A DNA stretch of 64,000 nucleotides from Weimeria sp002480925 (GCF_052064335.1 NZ_JBQHVU010000015.1:1-64000), one strand, 5' to 3'. Positions 15,462 to 24,500 are shown, counted from the first letter of the stretch. The notes: generated from the sequence alone by a model not told the origin. Made by a program: numbers and translations.

Positions 15462-16724
15462 GTGCTGGTCATCCGACTTGTAGAAAATGAAAGATACGGT
15501 TTCATTGATGACATGGGAAAAGTCCGTCCCGTTACCTTTCTTAAGAGAGAATATGGCGAGATGTACAGCTTCTATGACGGTATCATTCCGACTGATGAGG
15601 AGATCATCAGGGAGACTCCTGAGATAAGGAATCTTCCGGAGGAGACCCAGAAGCTTGTCATTGAAAAACGCAGAGAAGAGCTTAAGAAGATAAATGCTTT
15701 CCCTCTTGACAAATATGAGGTAGAGGAGAAGGTGATAGAGCCGGACAAGGCAGAGGACATCGAAAAGGATGAAGAGGCTGCCTCGATCGAGTTCGTAATG
15801 ATAGACCCAACCCTTCCAAAGCACATGACAGTGCTTGTTACAGAAAAGGAAAAGAAAGAACTTTTAGATATCCAGGAGAAGATGGGATACTCTGGAGACC
15901 TGATAAGGGATACTCAGGAGGGCCATCATGACACCAGAGAAAAGGAAGTCAATGATACTATGAAGTTCGTCCGCGACATCTTAGTCGATGCCTGCTGCAG
16001 GGGCGAGCAGCTCGATCAGCGTCCGACTGATTATGCGGAGGTCCGTCACAAGCTCGAGGAGCAGGTCGCAAACGCCGTTACGACCCGTCAGGAGGGCGAG
16101 GTAAAGAAGCTTATCTGTCAGGTCGATTTCGCTGCAGCTACTGAGACCATAGTCATAGGCGAGGATTATGTGATGAGATCGGGTGAGTACGAGAGAGCCT
16201 ATTCCAGAGCCTACGGAGTGGAGATCGAGACCGTAAGGAAGCATGTTTCTGAAAGCATAAGCTACGTTGTAGAGCAGGAGAAGCTCGTTGGCAGGAGCCT
16301 TGATGATTTTGAGAATCAGAGAAATCATTTCTACAGAAAGCATACCAAGTTCGATGACTACAATGTACCCTTCATCGATTCGATAGATATGGAACCGGCA
16401 AGGGATATAGAGGATACCTACCGAAACGGATATGCCATGACACTCTACAAGCTGACTGACGGAAGTCATAACAGCTCAAAGCAGATGAGGGATGGTATCA
16501 GGAAGCTTGTCGATCAGATCGACAGGATGAGGGGCGAGGTATCGGGTATCAGCACCTATGATACCGAGAAGACCATGCAGTTCATGCAGGGCCTCAAGCG
16601 TCTGGCTATGAAGAAGTATACTCTTCTGCCGTGGGATGTGGAATCCGATGAAATTCCGGATGTAGCTGCCGGCTCTGAAAAGGACAGAGAAGGTGGCTGG
16701 TCATTTTTCAAAAAAAGGATATAA
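15462..16724 (+). CDS. conserved hypothetical protein, charged and helical
   Basis: A 420-residue protein with a GTG start and a GGAGGT SD. Residues 1-35 (VIRLVENERYGFIDDMGKVRPVTF) look like a small beta domain. Residues 45-115 are very rich in Glu and Lys. The rest is helical, and the segment from about 150 (HDTREKEVNDTMKFVRDILVDA) to 300 could be metal-dependent, with many Asp/Glu/His, but no HD signature could be confirmed. There is no signal peptide or membrane helix. It lies between the SEC-C protein and gpmI. Function unknown. Confidence 0.65.
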   Translation: MLVIRLVENERYGFIDDMGKVRPVTFLKREYGEMYSFYDGIIPTDEEIIRETPEIRNLPEETQKLVIEKRREELKKINAFPLDKYEVEEKVIEPDKAEDIEKDEEAASIEFVMIDPTLPKHMTVLVTEKEKKELLDIQEKMGYSGDLIRDTQEGHHDTREKEVNDTMKFVRDILVDACCRGEQLDQRPTDYAEVRHKLEEQVANAVTTRQEGEVKKLICQVDFAAATETIVIGEDYVMRSGEYERAYSRAYGVEIETVRKHVSESISYVVEQEKLVGRSLDDFENQRNHFYRKHTKFDDYNVPFIDSIDMEPARDIEDTYRNGYAMTLYKLTDGSHNSSKQMRDGIRKLVDQIDRMRGEVSGISTYDTEKTMQFMQGLKRLAMKKYTLLPWDVESDEIPDVAAGSEKDREGGWSFFKKRI

Positions 16725-16733
16725 ATTGTTACA

Positions 16734-16755
16734 CTGCATGGTGATTTCCATGCAG
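16734..16755 (+). other. intercistronic hairpin before gpmI
   Basis: CTGCATGG (16734-16741) and CCATGCAG (16748-16755) form a perfect 8-bp stem with no T run. It lies just upstream of the gpmI SD (GCGGAGG). Confidence 0.5.
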
Positions 16756-16777
16756 CCGTAAAGCGGAGGTATTTATA

Positions 16778-18319
16778 ATGGCAAAGAAACCATATGTGCT
16801 TATGATAATGGACGGCTTCGGTATCAATCCGAATCCAAGGGCCAATGCAGTTGCAATGGCCAATAAGCCGGTGCTCGATTCACTGGTAAAGGAATATCCA
16901 TTTGTTGAGGGAGCTGCTTCCGGTCTGGCAGTAGGTCTTCCTGACGGTCAGATGGGAAACTCCGAGGTCGGACATATGAATATGGGGGCCGGACGTATAG
17001 TGTATCAGGAGCTCACCCGTATCACAAAGGCCATAGAGGATGGCGATTTCTTCAAGAATGAAGAGCTTGTCGAGGCATTTGAAAACGCAAAGAAGAACGG
17101 TAAGAGTGTCCACCTGTGGGGCCTTCTTTCTGATGGGGGAGTCCATTCACATAATACCCACCTCTATGCCCTGCTTGAGATGGCAAAGAAGCTTGGCGTT
17201 GAGAATGTATATGTACACTGCTTCCTTGATGGACGTGATACTTCACCTACAGCAGGAAAGGACTTCATCGCAGAGCTCGAGGACAAGATGAAGGAGATAG
17301 GCGTTGGAAAGATCGCTTCCATAAGCGGCAGATACTATGCCATGGACCGTGACAACAGATGGGACAGGGTCGAAAAGGCCTACAGAGCCCTGACAAGAGG
17401 CGAGGGCAATGAAGCTGCTTCTGCAAAGGAGGCTATCGAGGCTTCATATGCGGCTGACAAGACTGATGAGTTTGTTGTTCCGTGCGTTATAAAGGAGAAT
17501 GGTAAGCCGGTAGCCACAGTTTCGGATGGCGACAGCGTTATCTTCTTTAATTTCCGTCCAGACAGAGCCCGTGAGATGACAAGGGTCTTCTGTGCAGATG
17601 AGTTTGACGGATTTGACAGAGGAGATAGGATAAAGACCGATTATGTATGCTTCGTCCAGTATGACGATACTATCCCGAATACCAGGATCGCCTTCAAGAA
17701 GGAGGAGCTTAAGAATACATTCGGTCAGTTCCTTGCTGATCATGGTATGACTCAGGCCAGGATAGCAGAGACCGAGAAGTATGCTCATGTCACCTTCTTC
17801 TTCAATGGAGGAGTAGAGGAGCCTAATCCTGGTGAGGACAGGATTCTGGTCAAGAGTCCAAAGGTCGCCACCTATGATCTCCAGCCAGAGATGAGCGCAC
17901 CTGAGGTATGTGATAAGCTCTGCGCTTCTATAAGAAGCGGCAAGTATGATGTGATAATCATAAATTTTGCAAACCCTGATATGGTTGGCCACACAGGAGT
18001 CCTTGATGCAGCTGTAAAGGCTGTCGAGACTGTAGATACCTGCGTAGGCAAGGCTGTAGAGGCTCTGAAGGAGATGGATGGTGTCATGTTCATCTGCGCT
18101 GACCATGGTAACTGCGAGCAGGAGATCAACTACGAGACAGGTGAGCCGCTTACAAGCCATACCACAAACCCTGTTCCGTTCATTCTAGTAAACGCTGATC
18201 CTAAGTACGGCCTTAGGGAGGGCGGAAAGCTCTGCGATATAGTACCGACCATAATCGAGCTTATGGGAATGGAGAAGCCGGATGAGATGACAGGGGAGTC
18301 GCTGCTTATAGAAAAGTAA
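16778..18319 (+). CDS. gpmI: 2,3-bisphosphoglycerate-independent phosphoglycerate mutase
   Basis: A 513-residue enzyme of the alkaline phosphatase fold that interconverts 3- and 2-phosphoglycerate using two Mn2+ ions. LMIMDGFG (metal Asp) and GQMGNSEVGHMNMGAG (phosphoserine nucleophile) open the protein. HCFLDGRDTSP, GRYYAMDRDNRWDR, NFANPDMVGHTG and CADHGNCEQ supply the remaining metal and substrate residues. Length is typical. The SD is GCGGAGG. It could draw on the product of glycerate kinase, although that gene lies 7 kb away on the other strand. G- and C-rich heptamer repeats follow the stop. Confidence 0.97.
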   Translation: MAKKPYVLMIMDGFGINPNPRANAVAMANKPVLDSLVKEYPFVEGAASGLAVGLPDGQMGNSEVGHMNMGAGRIVYQELTRITKAIEDGDFFKNEELVEAFENAKKNGKSVHLWGLLSDGGVHSHNTHLYALLEMAKKLGVENVYVHCFLDGRDTSPTAGKDFIAELEDKMKEIGVGKIASISGRYYAMDRDNRWDRVEKAYRALTRGEGNEAASAKEAIEASYAADKTDEFVVPCVIKENGKPVATVSDGDSVIFFNFRPDRAREMTRVFCADEFDGFDRGDRIKTDYVCFVQYDDTIPNTRIAFKKEELKNTFGQFLADHGMTQARIAETEKYAHVTFFFNGGVEEPNPGEDRILVKSPKVATYDLQPEMSAPEVCDKLCASIRSGKYDVIIINFANPDMVGHTGVLDAAVKAVETVDTCVGKAVEALKEMDGVMFICADHGNCEQEINYETGEPLTSHTTNPVPFILVNADPKYGLREGGKLCDIVPTIIELMGMEKPDEMTGESLLIEK

Positions 18320-18326
18320 ATAGGAT

Positions 18327-18404
18327 ATAGGGAATAGGGGATAGGGGATAGGGACTGCCTGGTCCCTGAATCCTGACCCCTAACCCCTAACCCCTAACCC
18401 CTAA
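18327..18404 (+). repeat. facing heptanucleotide repeat arrays upstream of purC
   Basis: About three TAGGGGA-type heptamers (18335-18354, with a partial unit before) are followed 22 bp later by four perfect tandem CCCCTAA heptamers (18377-18404). TAGGGG and CCCCTA are complementary, so the arrays can fold into a long hairpin with several registers. The purC SD (AAAGGAAAA) follows immediately. Confidence 0.85.
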
Positions 18405-18421
18405 CAAAGAAAGGAAAAAAG

Positions 18422-19297
18422 ATGAAAGAGTACAAGCCAGTCAAAGAAGGTAAAGTAAGAGAGGTTTATGATGACGGTGATTCGATCATCATGGTTGCTA
18501 CGGACAGGATCTCTGCCTTTGATGTGATCCTTAAGAACAAGGTCACTGACAAGGGCAGGGTCCTGACCCAGATGTCAAGGTTCTGGTTTGATTACACAAA
18601 GGATATCATCCCAAATCATATGATCTCATGTGATGTGGCTGATATGCCTGAATTCTTCCAGACCGATGAGTTCGCCGGACGTTCCATGAAGGTAAAGAAG
18701 CTTGATATGCTTCCTGTGGAGTGTATTGTAAGAGGCTACATCACCGGAAGCGGCTGGGAATCCTATCAGAAGAACGGAACAGTATGTGGCATCTCTCTTC
18801 CGGATGGACTCGTAGAGTCAGACAAGCTTCCTGAGCCGATCTACACTCCTACGACAAAGGCTGATCTCGGAGATCATGATGAGCATATCACCTTTGAGGA
18901 GTCGGTCGATATCATTGAGAAGCTTCATCCTGGAAAAGGAAGGGAGTATGCCGAGATTCTGCGTGACGATACGATCGCCCTTTACAAGAAGTGCGCTGAC
19001 TATGCCTTAAGCAGAGGCATTATCATCGCTGATACCAAGTTCGAGTTTGGTCTCGATGAGAATGGAAATGTGGTACTTGGTGACGAGATGCTTACTCCTG
19101 ATTCATCAAGATTCTGGCCTGCAGACGGCTACAAGCCTGGTCAGGGACAGCCTTCCTTCGACAAGCAGTTCGTAAGAGACTATCTGAAGGCTAATCCCGA
19201 CTGTGACTATGACCTGCCAAAGGACGTGATCGACCGTACTATTGACAAATACAAGGAAGCCTACAAGCTCCTCACCGGGAAAGACCTTTCATGGTAA
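18422..19297 (+). CDS. purC: phosphoribosylaminoimidazole-succinocarboxamide synthase
   Basis: A 291-residue SAICAR synthetase of purine synthesis, joining CAIR and aspartate with ATP. The N-terminal KEGKVREVYD nucleotide loop, ATDRISAFDVIL, PVECIVRGYITGSGW and ADTKFEFGLDENG with GDEMLTPDSSRFW are the family's signature blocks. Length is typical of the long form. An AAGAAAGGAAAA SD precedes the ATG. It begins a run of purine genes (purC, purF, purB) reading in one direction. The heptamer repeats in its leader may affect its expression. Confidence 0.97.
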   Translation: MKEYKPVKEGKVREVYDDGDSIIMVATDRISAFDVILKNKVTDKGRVLTQMSRFWFDYTKDIIPNHMISCDVADMPEFFQTDEFAGRSMKVKKLDMLPVECIVRGYITGSGWESYQKNGTVCGISLPDGLVESDKLPEPIYTPTTKADLGDHDEHITFEESVDIIEKLHPGKGREYAEILRDDTIALYKKCADYALSRGIIIADTKFEFGLDENGNVVLGDEMLTPDSSRFWPADGYKPGQGQPSFDKQFVRDYLKANPDCDYDLPKDVIDRTIDKYKEAYKLLTGKDLSW

Positions 19298-19331
19298 TTT
19301 CGTCCTTACTGCATAGCGTACTCACTGATAC

Positions 19332-19385
19332 CCACAGGCTTTTCCTGTGGGGTTGCCTAGCGTAATGACGGCGGCAGCTGCCGCG
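19332..19385 (+). other. two palindromes in the purC-purF spacer
   Basis: CCCACAGG-CTTTT-CCTGTGGG (19332-19352) and the 14-bp perfect palindrome GCGGCAGCTGCCGC (19372-19385) lie in the 119-bp gap. TAGCGTA occurs twice (about 19314 and 19359). No T run follows, so these are more likely mRNA structure than a terminator. Confidence 0.5.
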
Positions 19386-19416
19386 GCACAGGTCGAAGGA
19401 GCCTTATCTCTTCAAA

Positions 19417-20859
19417 ATGAAAAAGAATTATTATTCCAATGTAAATGAGAAGCTTCACGAGGAATGCGGAGTATTCGGTATCTATGACATCGACGGAGAG
19501 GATGTAGCAGGGACCATCTATTATGGCCTTTTTGCTCTTCAGCACCGCGGTCAGGAAAGCGCCGGCATTGCCGTATCTGATACAGACGGCCCCAAGAACA
19601 ATGTCAGTGTGATAAAGAACATGGGCCTTGTAAACGAGGTCTTCTCAAAGGATGATCTCTCAGCTCTGCATGGTGATATAGGAGTAGGACATGTCAGATA
19701 CTCGACCGCCGGAGAATCCACAAGGGAAAATGCCCAGCCGATGGTGATAAACTATATAAAGGGCACTCTGGGACTTGCTCATAACGGTAATTTGATAAAT
19801 GCCAATGAGCTGAAGCAGTATCTTTCTGAGACAGGAGCTATCTTTCAGTCGACTATCGATACAGAGCCTATAGCCTATCTTATAGCAAGAGAAAGATTAA
19901 AAAGCGACACAGTTGAGGAGGCTGTAAACAGAGCCTGCCGCAAGCTGAAGGGTGCTTTCTCACTGGTTGTTATGAGTCCGAGGAAGCTTATAGCTGCAAG
20001 AGACCCGTTCGGCTTTAAGCCTCTTGTTATCGGAAAGCGCGGGAACAGCTATATTTTCACCTCTGAGACTGCGGCTCTTGATACCATAGGTGCCGAATTC
20101 GTAAGGGATGTACGTCCCGGAGAGACAGTCTGGGTAAAAAGAGACGGCATCCTGCATTCAGATATGTCGCGTGCCCTGCCTTCAGAGAAGCAGGCAAGAT
20201 GTATTTTTGAGTACATATACTTTGCCAGACTAGACAGCTATATAGACGGCATCTCTGTTTATGACGCGAGGATAAAGGCCGGACGTTTTCTGGCTCAGGA
20301 TTCTCCGGTAGACGCTGATCTGGTCGTAGGCGTTCCTGAGTCCGGTAACGCAGCTGCTATGGGATATGCTCTGGAATCAGGGATCCCTTACGGGACTGCT
20401 TTTGTAAAGAATGGCTATGTGGGCAGGACCTTTATCAAGCCCGGACAGAAGAGCCGTGAGTCATCGGTAAGGATAAAGCTCAATGTCCTAAGAGAAGCAG
20501 TCGATGGAAAAAGGGTTATTATGATCGATGATTCTATAGTAAGAGGAACGACCTCTGACAGGATAGTCGGAATGCTGAAGGAAGCAGGAGCAAAGGAGGT
20601 CCATGTCAGGATTTCTTCTCCTCCATTTCTCTGGCCATGCTATTTCGGTACAGATATACCGGTAAGAGAGCAGCTAATAGCCTACAACCGTTCGATCGAT
20701 GAGATTAGACAGATAATCGGAGCAGATTCACTTGACTACTTATCAATTGACAGACTAAGGCAGATGGTAGACGGGCTTTCGATATGTGATGGTTGCTTCA
20801 CAGGCAAGTATCCACTTGAGCCACCGAAGGATGATATCAGAGGAAGGTATGAGAGGTAA
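19417..20859 (+). CDS. purF: amidophosphoribosyltransferase
   Basis: A 480-residue enzyme for the first committed purine step, converting PRPP and glutamine to phosphoribosylamine. The Ntn nucleophile is Cys17 (EECGVFGIYD) after a 16-residue propeptide. The glutaminase domain shows GHVRYSTAGE and LAHNGNL; the PRTase loop is VIMIDDSIVRGTT. Cysteines in ARCIFEYIYFARLDS, FLWPCYFGTD and ICDGCFTGKYP match the four ligands of the structural [4Fe-4S] cluster of the Bacillus-type enzyme. The SD-like GAAGGAG is about 15 bp from the ATG, slightly long. Confidence 0.97.
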   Translation: MKKNYYSNVNEKLHEECGVFGIYDIDGEDVAGTIYYGLFALQHRGQESAGIAVSDTDGPKNNVSVIKNMGLVNEVFSKDDLSALHGDIGVGHVRYSTAGESTRENAQPMVINYIKGTLGLAHNGNLINANELKQYLSETGAIFQSTIDTEPIAYLIARERLKSDTVEEAVNRACRKLKGAFSLVVMSPRKLIAARDPFGFKPLVIGKRGNSYIFTSETAALDTIGAEFVRDVRPGETVWVKRDGILHSDMSRALPSEKQARCIFEYIYFARLDSYIDGISVYDARIKAGRFLAQDSPVDADLVVGVPESGNAAAMGYALESGIPYGTAFVKNGYVGRTFIKPGQKSRESSVRIKLNVLREAVDGKRVIMIDDSIVRGTTSDRIVGMLKEAGAKEVHVRISSPPFLWPCYFGTDIPVREQLIAYNRSIDEIRQIIGADSLDYLSIDRLRQMVDGLSICDGCFTGKYPLEPPKDDIRGRYER

Positions 20860-20877
20860 GCGGCCGAAAGCTTGTAG

Positions 20878-21045
20878 GCGAGAGCAAGCCGCAGGCGCAG
20901 CTCAAGCCACAAGCGAGGCCGCTGTCTGAGATTAGCGAGAACGAGTCGAAGACGAAGTTCGAGCTTAACGAAGACAGCTTCCTTGTTAATGAGAGCGAGC
21001 CATAGGCAAAGCTCGAATTTAGCGAAAAGTACTTCCTCACACCTC
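20878..21045 (+). repeat. three degenerate ~55-bp tandem repeats upstream of purB
   Basis: Units beginning GCGAGAGCAAGCC (20878), GCGAGAACGAGTCG (20935) and ATGAGAGCGAGCC (20989) share order and spacing (periods of about 57 and 54 bp). Each contains an AAGCTC- or AAGTTCGAGCTTA-like block. No open frame with an SD uses them. Confidence 0.6.
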
Positions 21046-21083
21046 ACCCCTCAGACCTCGCACCTCAGACCTCGCACCTACCA
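21035..21083 (+). repeat. seven tandem CCTCxxA heptamers before purB
   Basis: CCTCACA, CCTCACC, CCTCAGA, CCTCGCA, CCTCAGA, CCTCGCA, CCTACCA follow each other without gaps, ending 7 bp before the AAGGAG SD of purB. Same 7-bp period and same position relative to the SD as the arrays before purC and the 34.9-kb gene. Confidence 0.85.
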
Positions 21084-21099
21084 AAACAAGGAGAACACA

Positions 21100-22551
21100 A
21101 TGAACACAGACGCATACATAAGTCCCTTAAGCGAGCGTTACGCCAGCAAGGAGATGCAGTATATTTTTTCAGAGGATAAGAAGTTTTCGACATGGAGAAA
21201 GCTTTGGATCGCTCTTGCCCAGACGGAGATGGAGCTCGGACTTTCTGAGAATGGCAAGCCGGTGATCACACAGGATATGATCGATCAGATGAAGGAGCAC
21301 ATCTACGATATCAACTATGATGTTGCAAGAGAGCGCGAGAAGGTCGTAAGACATGACGTTATGAGCCATGTATACGCTTACGGCAAGCAGTGCCCTAAGG
21401 CAGCCGGTATAATTCATCTCGGAGCCACAAGCTGCTATGTCGGTGATAATACTGATGTCATCATCATGCGCGAGGGACTTTTGCTTGTAAGGAAGAAGGT
21501 CCTTAACGTAATAAATGAGCTGGCAAAATTCGCAGATAAGTACAAGGATCTGCCGACCCTTGCCTTTACACATTTCCAGCCGGCCCAGCCTACCACAGTA
21601 GGAAAGAGAGCTACTCTCTGGTGCAATGAGTTCATGCAGGACCTTGAGGATATAGACTATGTGATATCTACGATGAAGCTCTTAGGATCAAAGGGTACAA
21701 CAGGTACTCAGGCAAGCTTCCTTGAGCTTTTCAATGGAGATGATGAGACCATTGACAAGATAGATCCTATGATAGCAGAGAAGATGGGCTTTGATGCCTG
21801 TGTTCCTGTATCCGGACAGACCTATTCGAGAAAGCTTGATACCAGGGTATTAAATGTCCTTGCCGGAGTCGCTGCCTCAGCCCATAAGATGAGTAATGAT
21901 ATCAGGCTTCTTCAGCACTTGAAGGAGGTCGAGGAGCCATTCGAGAAGAATCAGATCGGTTCATCAGCAATGGCTTATAAGAGAAATCCTATGAGAAGTG
22001 AGAGGATAGCATCTCTTTCCAGATATATCATGATAGATGCTCTTAATCCTGCTATCACATCAGCTACACAGTGGTTTGAGAGGACACTTGATGATTCTGC
22101 AAACAAGAGACTTTCTGTAGCCGAGGGCTTTTTGGCTACAGATGGTGTACTTGATCTCTGCCTCAATGTCGTGGACGGACTTGTAGTATATCCTAAGGTG
22201 ATCGAGAAGCATATAATGGCTGAGCTTCCTTTCATGGCTACTGAAAATATTATGATGGACGGAGTCAAGGAGGGCGGAAACCGTCAGGAGCTCCACGAGA
22301 GGATCAGGGAGCTTTCGATGCAGGCCGGAAAGAATGTAAAGGAAAATGGAGGAGACAATAACCTGCTTGAGCTTATAGCAGCAGATGATGCCTTCCCTCT
22401 TGATCTTGACACATTAAAGAGGTCTATGGATCCTAAGAAATATGTCGGCCGTGCACCAAGACAGGTGAAGAAGTATCTCGATGAGGTCGTAAATCCTGTG
22501 CTCGAGAAGAACAAGGCTGACCTTGGAATTAAGGCAGAGATAAACGTCTGA
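21100..22551 (+). CDS. purB: adenylosuccinate lyase
   Basis: A 483-residue lyase of the fumarase/aspartase superfamily, acting twice in purine synthesis (SAICAR and adenylosuccinate cleavage). The signature GSSAMAYKRNPMRSERI (about 290-306) holds the catalytic serine loop; HDVMSHVYAY and TSCYVGDNTD are the other active-site blocks. The ATG at 21100 follows AAGGAGAACACA; an upstream in-frame start at 20983 would translate the repeat array and is rejected. The next gene follows at 13 bp, so the glutaredoxin-like protein is co-transcribed. Confidence 0.97.
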   Translation: MNTDAYISPLSERYASKEMQYIFSEDKKFSTWRKLWIALAQTEMELGLSENGKPVITQDMIDQMKEHIYDINYDVAREREKVVRHDVMSHVYAYGKQCPKAAGIIHLGATSCYVGDNTDVIIMREGLLLVRKKVLNVINELAKFADKYKDLPTLAFTHFQPAQPTTVGKRATLWCNEFMQDLEDIDYVISTMKLLGSKGTTGTQASFLELFNGDDETIDKIDPMIAEKMGFDACVPVSGQTYSRKLDTRVLNVLAGVAASAHKMSNDIRLLQHLKEVEEPFEKNQIGSSAMAYKRNPMRSERIASLSRYIMIDALNPAITSATQWFERTLDDSANKRLSVAEGFLATDGVLDLCLNVVDGLVVYPKVIEKHIMAELPFMATENIMMDGVKEGGNRQELHERIRELSMQAGKNVKENGGDNNLLELIAADDAFPLDLDTLKRSMDPKKYVGRAPRQVKKYLDEVVNPVLEKNKADLGIKAEINV

Positions 22552-22564
22552 AAAGGAGGCGCTT

Positions 22565-22879
22565 ATGGTAACTATCTATGGTCTTAAGACCTGTCCCTAC
22601 TGTGACTATATAAAGGCGCAGATAGAGGGCAGGGAGGATGAGTTTCACTATATCGACATAGGCTCACATGTGAAATACATGCATGCATTTATAGATCTGC
22701 GCGACAAGAGGAGTGAGTTCGATCACAGCAAAGAGATCGGAGACATAGGGATCCCGGCCTTCGTGCTCGAGGATGGGAGCATCACCCTTGATCCTGCAAG
22801 GGTAGGTCTTAAGGAGTATGACCCGTCTATGCCGTCATGCTCTATTGAGGATCATAAGAACGGAAGATCAGGCTGTTAA
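22565..22879 (+). CDS. glutaredoxin-like protein
   Basis: A 104-residue protein with the glutaredoxin active site C10-P-Y-C13 (GLKTCPYCDYIK) and a cis-Pro segment (GIPAFVLEDG, about 61-70). The C-terminal tail carries two more cysteines (PSCSIEDHKNGRSGC). It would act as a cytoplasmic thiol-disulfide oxidoreductase. It is 13 bp after purB with the SD AAAGGAGG, and a strong terminator follows, making it the last gene of the purine cluster. The link to purine metabolism is unclear and may be only positional. Confidence 0.83.
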   Translation: MVTIYGLKTCPYCDYIKAQIEGREDEFHYIDIGSHVKYMHAFIDLRDKRSEFDHSKEIGDIGIPAFVLEDGSITLDPARVGLKEYDPSMPSCSIEDHKNGRSGC

Positions 22880-22891
22880 GGATCTGATCAG

Positions 22892-22918
22892 AAGCTGCGG
22901 TATTCCGCAGCTTTTTTT
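22892..22918 (+). terminator. strong intrinsic terminator of the purine cluster
   Basis: AAGCTGCGG (22892-22900), loop TATT, CCGCAGCTT (22905-22913), then a T run to 22918. Confidence 0.93.
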
Positions 22919-23060
22919 ATTTGTTAAAGTATGTTTTCTATTCTACAGAAGGGTATAAGCGCAATATTTATTTTTGGCAGGATATCTTAACGGAATGATC
23001 GCGAGGCTTGATGGAATATGGCAGTTTAGAAAGATTTGATGAATTATTTTCATTATGGTA

Positions 23061-23088
23061 TTGACAAATATTCATCTAGTGTTATACT
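23061..23088 (+). promoter_or_regulatory. promoter of the T-box leader
   Basis: Consensus TTGACA (23061-23066), 16-bp spacer, TATACT (23083-23088). Transcription would start near 23095, about 350 nt before the transporter ATG. Confidence 0.8.
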
Positions 23089-23101
23089 CATGGAGTAAAC
23101 T

Positions 23102-23404
23102 TAATAAAGCAGGTAAGCAGTCCTACCTAAATTCGTAGATGAGAACAAGTCACATGGATATGACACCTTGAAGAGAAGTGCCGGTCGGTGCGAGGCACAG
23201 GAAGCGTCCATAGTGGTATCCTCTCAGAGAAGCAGCGCCAAAAGGCATGAATGCCGATTAAGTGCTGACGGTATCCCCCGTTACAGGGAAGCGCATGATG
23301 GTGCGTAAAGTGTCGTTTGCAGTTGCAGGCGGAATCAGGGTGGTAACGCGGAATAGTTCATTTCGTCCCTCTATGGCATAAGGAATGCCGGGAGGGACTT
23401 TTTT
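23102..23404 (+). promoter_or_regulatory. T-box riboswitch controlling the BASS transporter
   Basis: A full-length tRNA-sensing leader. The Stem I distal loop GGTGCGA (GNUGNRA type) lies in GTGCC-GGTCGGTGCGA-GGCAC. The Stem IIA/B region contains GACGGTATCCCCCGTTACAG. The T-box proper is AGGGTGGTAACGCGG (23337-23351). The terminator pairs GTCCCTC (23365-23371) with GAGGGAC (23392-23398) and ends in TTTTTT. Uncharged tRNA should favour the antiterminator. The specifier loop lies before TCTCA (23222-23226) and reads GTATCC; GTA, ATC or TCC are possible codons. Confidence 0.92.
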
Positions 23405-23448
23405 CATCCCCTCCTCTTTGACCTGCGAAAAGCAATGGAGGTACTATC

Positions 23449-24480
23449 ATGAAAAAGCTTCAGAAACTGGCAAAGCTGATGTCGGATCACACGGCTATAG
23501 TCGTAATAGCCTTTGCGGTGATCACATTTATCTATCCGGCATGGATGGGTTGGGTAAACCATGCCTGGTTTTCGGATTTCGCGACGAACCGTTTTACATC
23601 CCAGACCTTCATCATAGGTATCATAATGATGAGCATGGGAATGTCTATGACCACGGATGACTTCAGGATACTTGCAAAGAGGCCCCTCGATATATTCATA
23701 GGTGCTGCAGCCCAGTACTGTGTAATGCCATTCCTGGCCTATACTCTGGTACATCTTCTGCATTTGCCGTCCGATCTGGCACTTGGACTTATCCTTGTTG
23801 GCTGCTGTCCGGGAGGCGTTTCATCAAACGTGATGTCCTATCTGTGTCACGGTGATGTAGCCTTCTCGGTGGGCATGACCACAGCATCAACCATACTTGC
23901 CCCTGTAATGACACCGCTTCTCGTTTCATTGCTTGCAAGCGGAGCAACGGTAAGCATAAAGGCCTTTCCTATGTTTGTTTCCATAATAGAGACAGTCATA
24001 ATCCCGGTAGCGATAGGCTTCGCATTGAATGCTTCACTTGGAAAGAATAAGAAATTCAATGAATTCCAGAAGCTCATGCCGGCAGTCGCAGTCTTAGGAC
24101 TAGCCTTTGTGGTTGGTGGAGTCGTGAATTCACAGGGATCGAGCTTCTTTACATCAGGACTTGTGATCTTTGCAGCAGTCTTCCTTCACAATGGACTCGG
24201 ATATCTGCTTGGGTATGTGGTAGGAATATTCACAAGAATGAACAAGGCAAAGAGAAGAACTATCTCTATAGAGGTAGGCATGCAGAATGCCGGTATGGCA
24301 ACAAACCTTGCAACTACCACAGCGCAGTTTGCCACGATGCCGAATGCGGCTATAATAGCAGCGGTCTCATGTGTATGGCATTCCATATCAGGAACCATAC
24401 TTGCAGGCTTCTTTGCATGGCTTGATAAGAAAACTGAGGCAGAGGGAGCAGGTGTAAAAAAGGTAAAAGAAGCAGCATAA
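23449..24480 (+). CDS. BASS-family (bile acid:sodium symporter-like) transporter
   Basis: A 343-residue membrane protein with about nine or ten helices. The two crossover motifs of the BASS family are present: GCCPGGVSSNVMSYLCHGDVA (abridged, near 125-145) and EVGMQNAGMATNLATTT (near 275-291). Bacterial members carry bile acids, pantoate or other organic anions with Na+. A T-box leader with a transcription terminator controls it, so the substrate is probably an amino acid, its keto acid or a related precursor. The SD is TGGAGGT. A hairpin follows the stop. Confidence 0.88.
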   Translation: MKKLQKLAKLMSDHTAIVVIAFAVITFIYPAWMGWVNHAWFSDFATNRFTSQTFIIGIIMMSMGMSMTTDDFRILAKRPLDIFIGAAAQYCVMPFLAYTLVHLLHLPSDLALGLILVGCCPGGVSSNVMSYLCHGDVAFSVGMTTASTILAPVMTPLLVSLLASGATVSIKAFPMFVSIIETVIIPVAIGFALNASLGKNKKFNEFQKLMPAVAVLGLAFVVGGVVNSQGSSFFTSGLVIFAAVFLHNGLGYLLGYVVGIFTRMNKAKRRTISIEVGMQNAGMATNLATTTAQFATMPNAAIIAAVSCVWHSISGTILAGFFAWLDKKTEAEGAGVKKVKEAA

Positions 24481-24500
24481 GTCATATAGCTTGAATTCAG

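Noticed and set aside
18377..18404. CCCCTAA tandem repeats that look like telomere repeats
   Set aside because: Only four copies in the middle of a bacterial operon, with matching arrays before other genes; a dispersed heptamer repeat explains them better.
20983..21099. Longer N-terminus for PurB
   Set aside because: It would translate the heptamer array, and a good AAGGAG SD lies before the ATG at 21100, where similarity begins.
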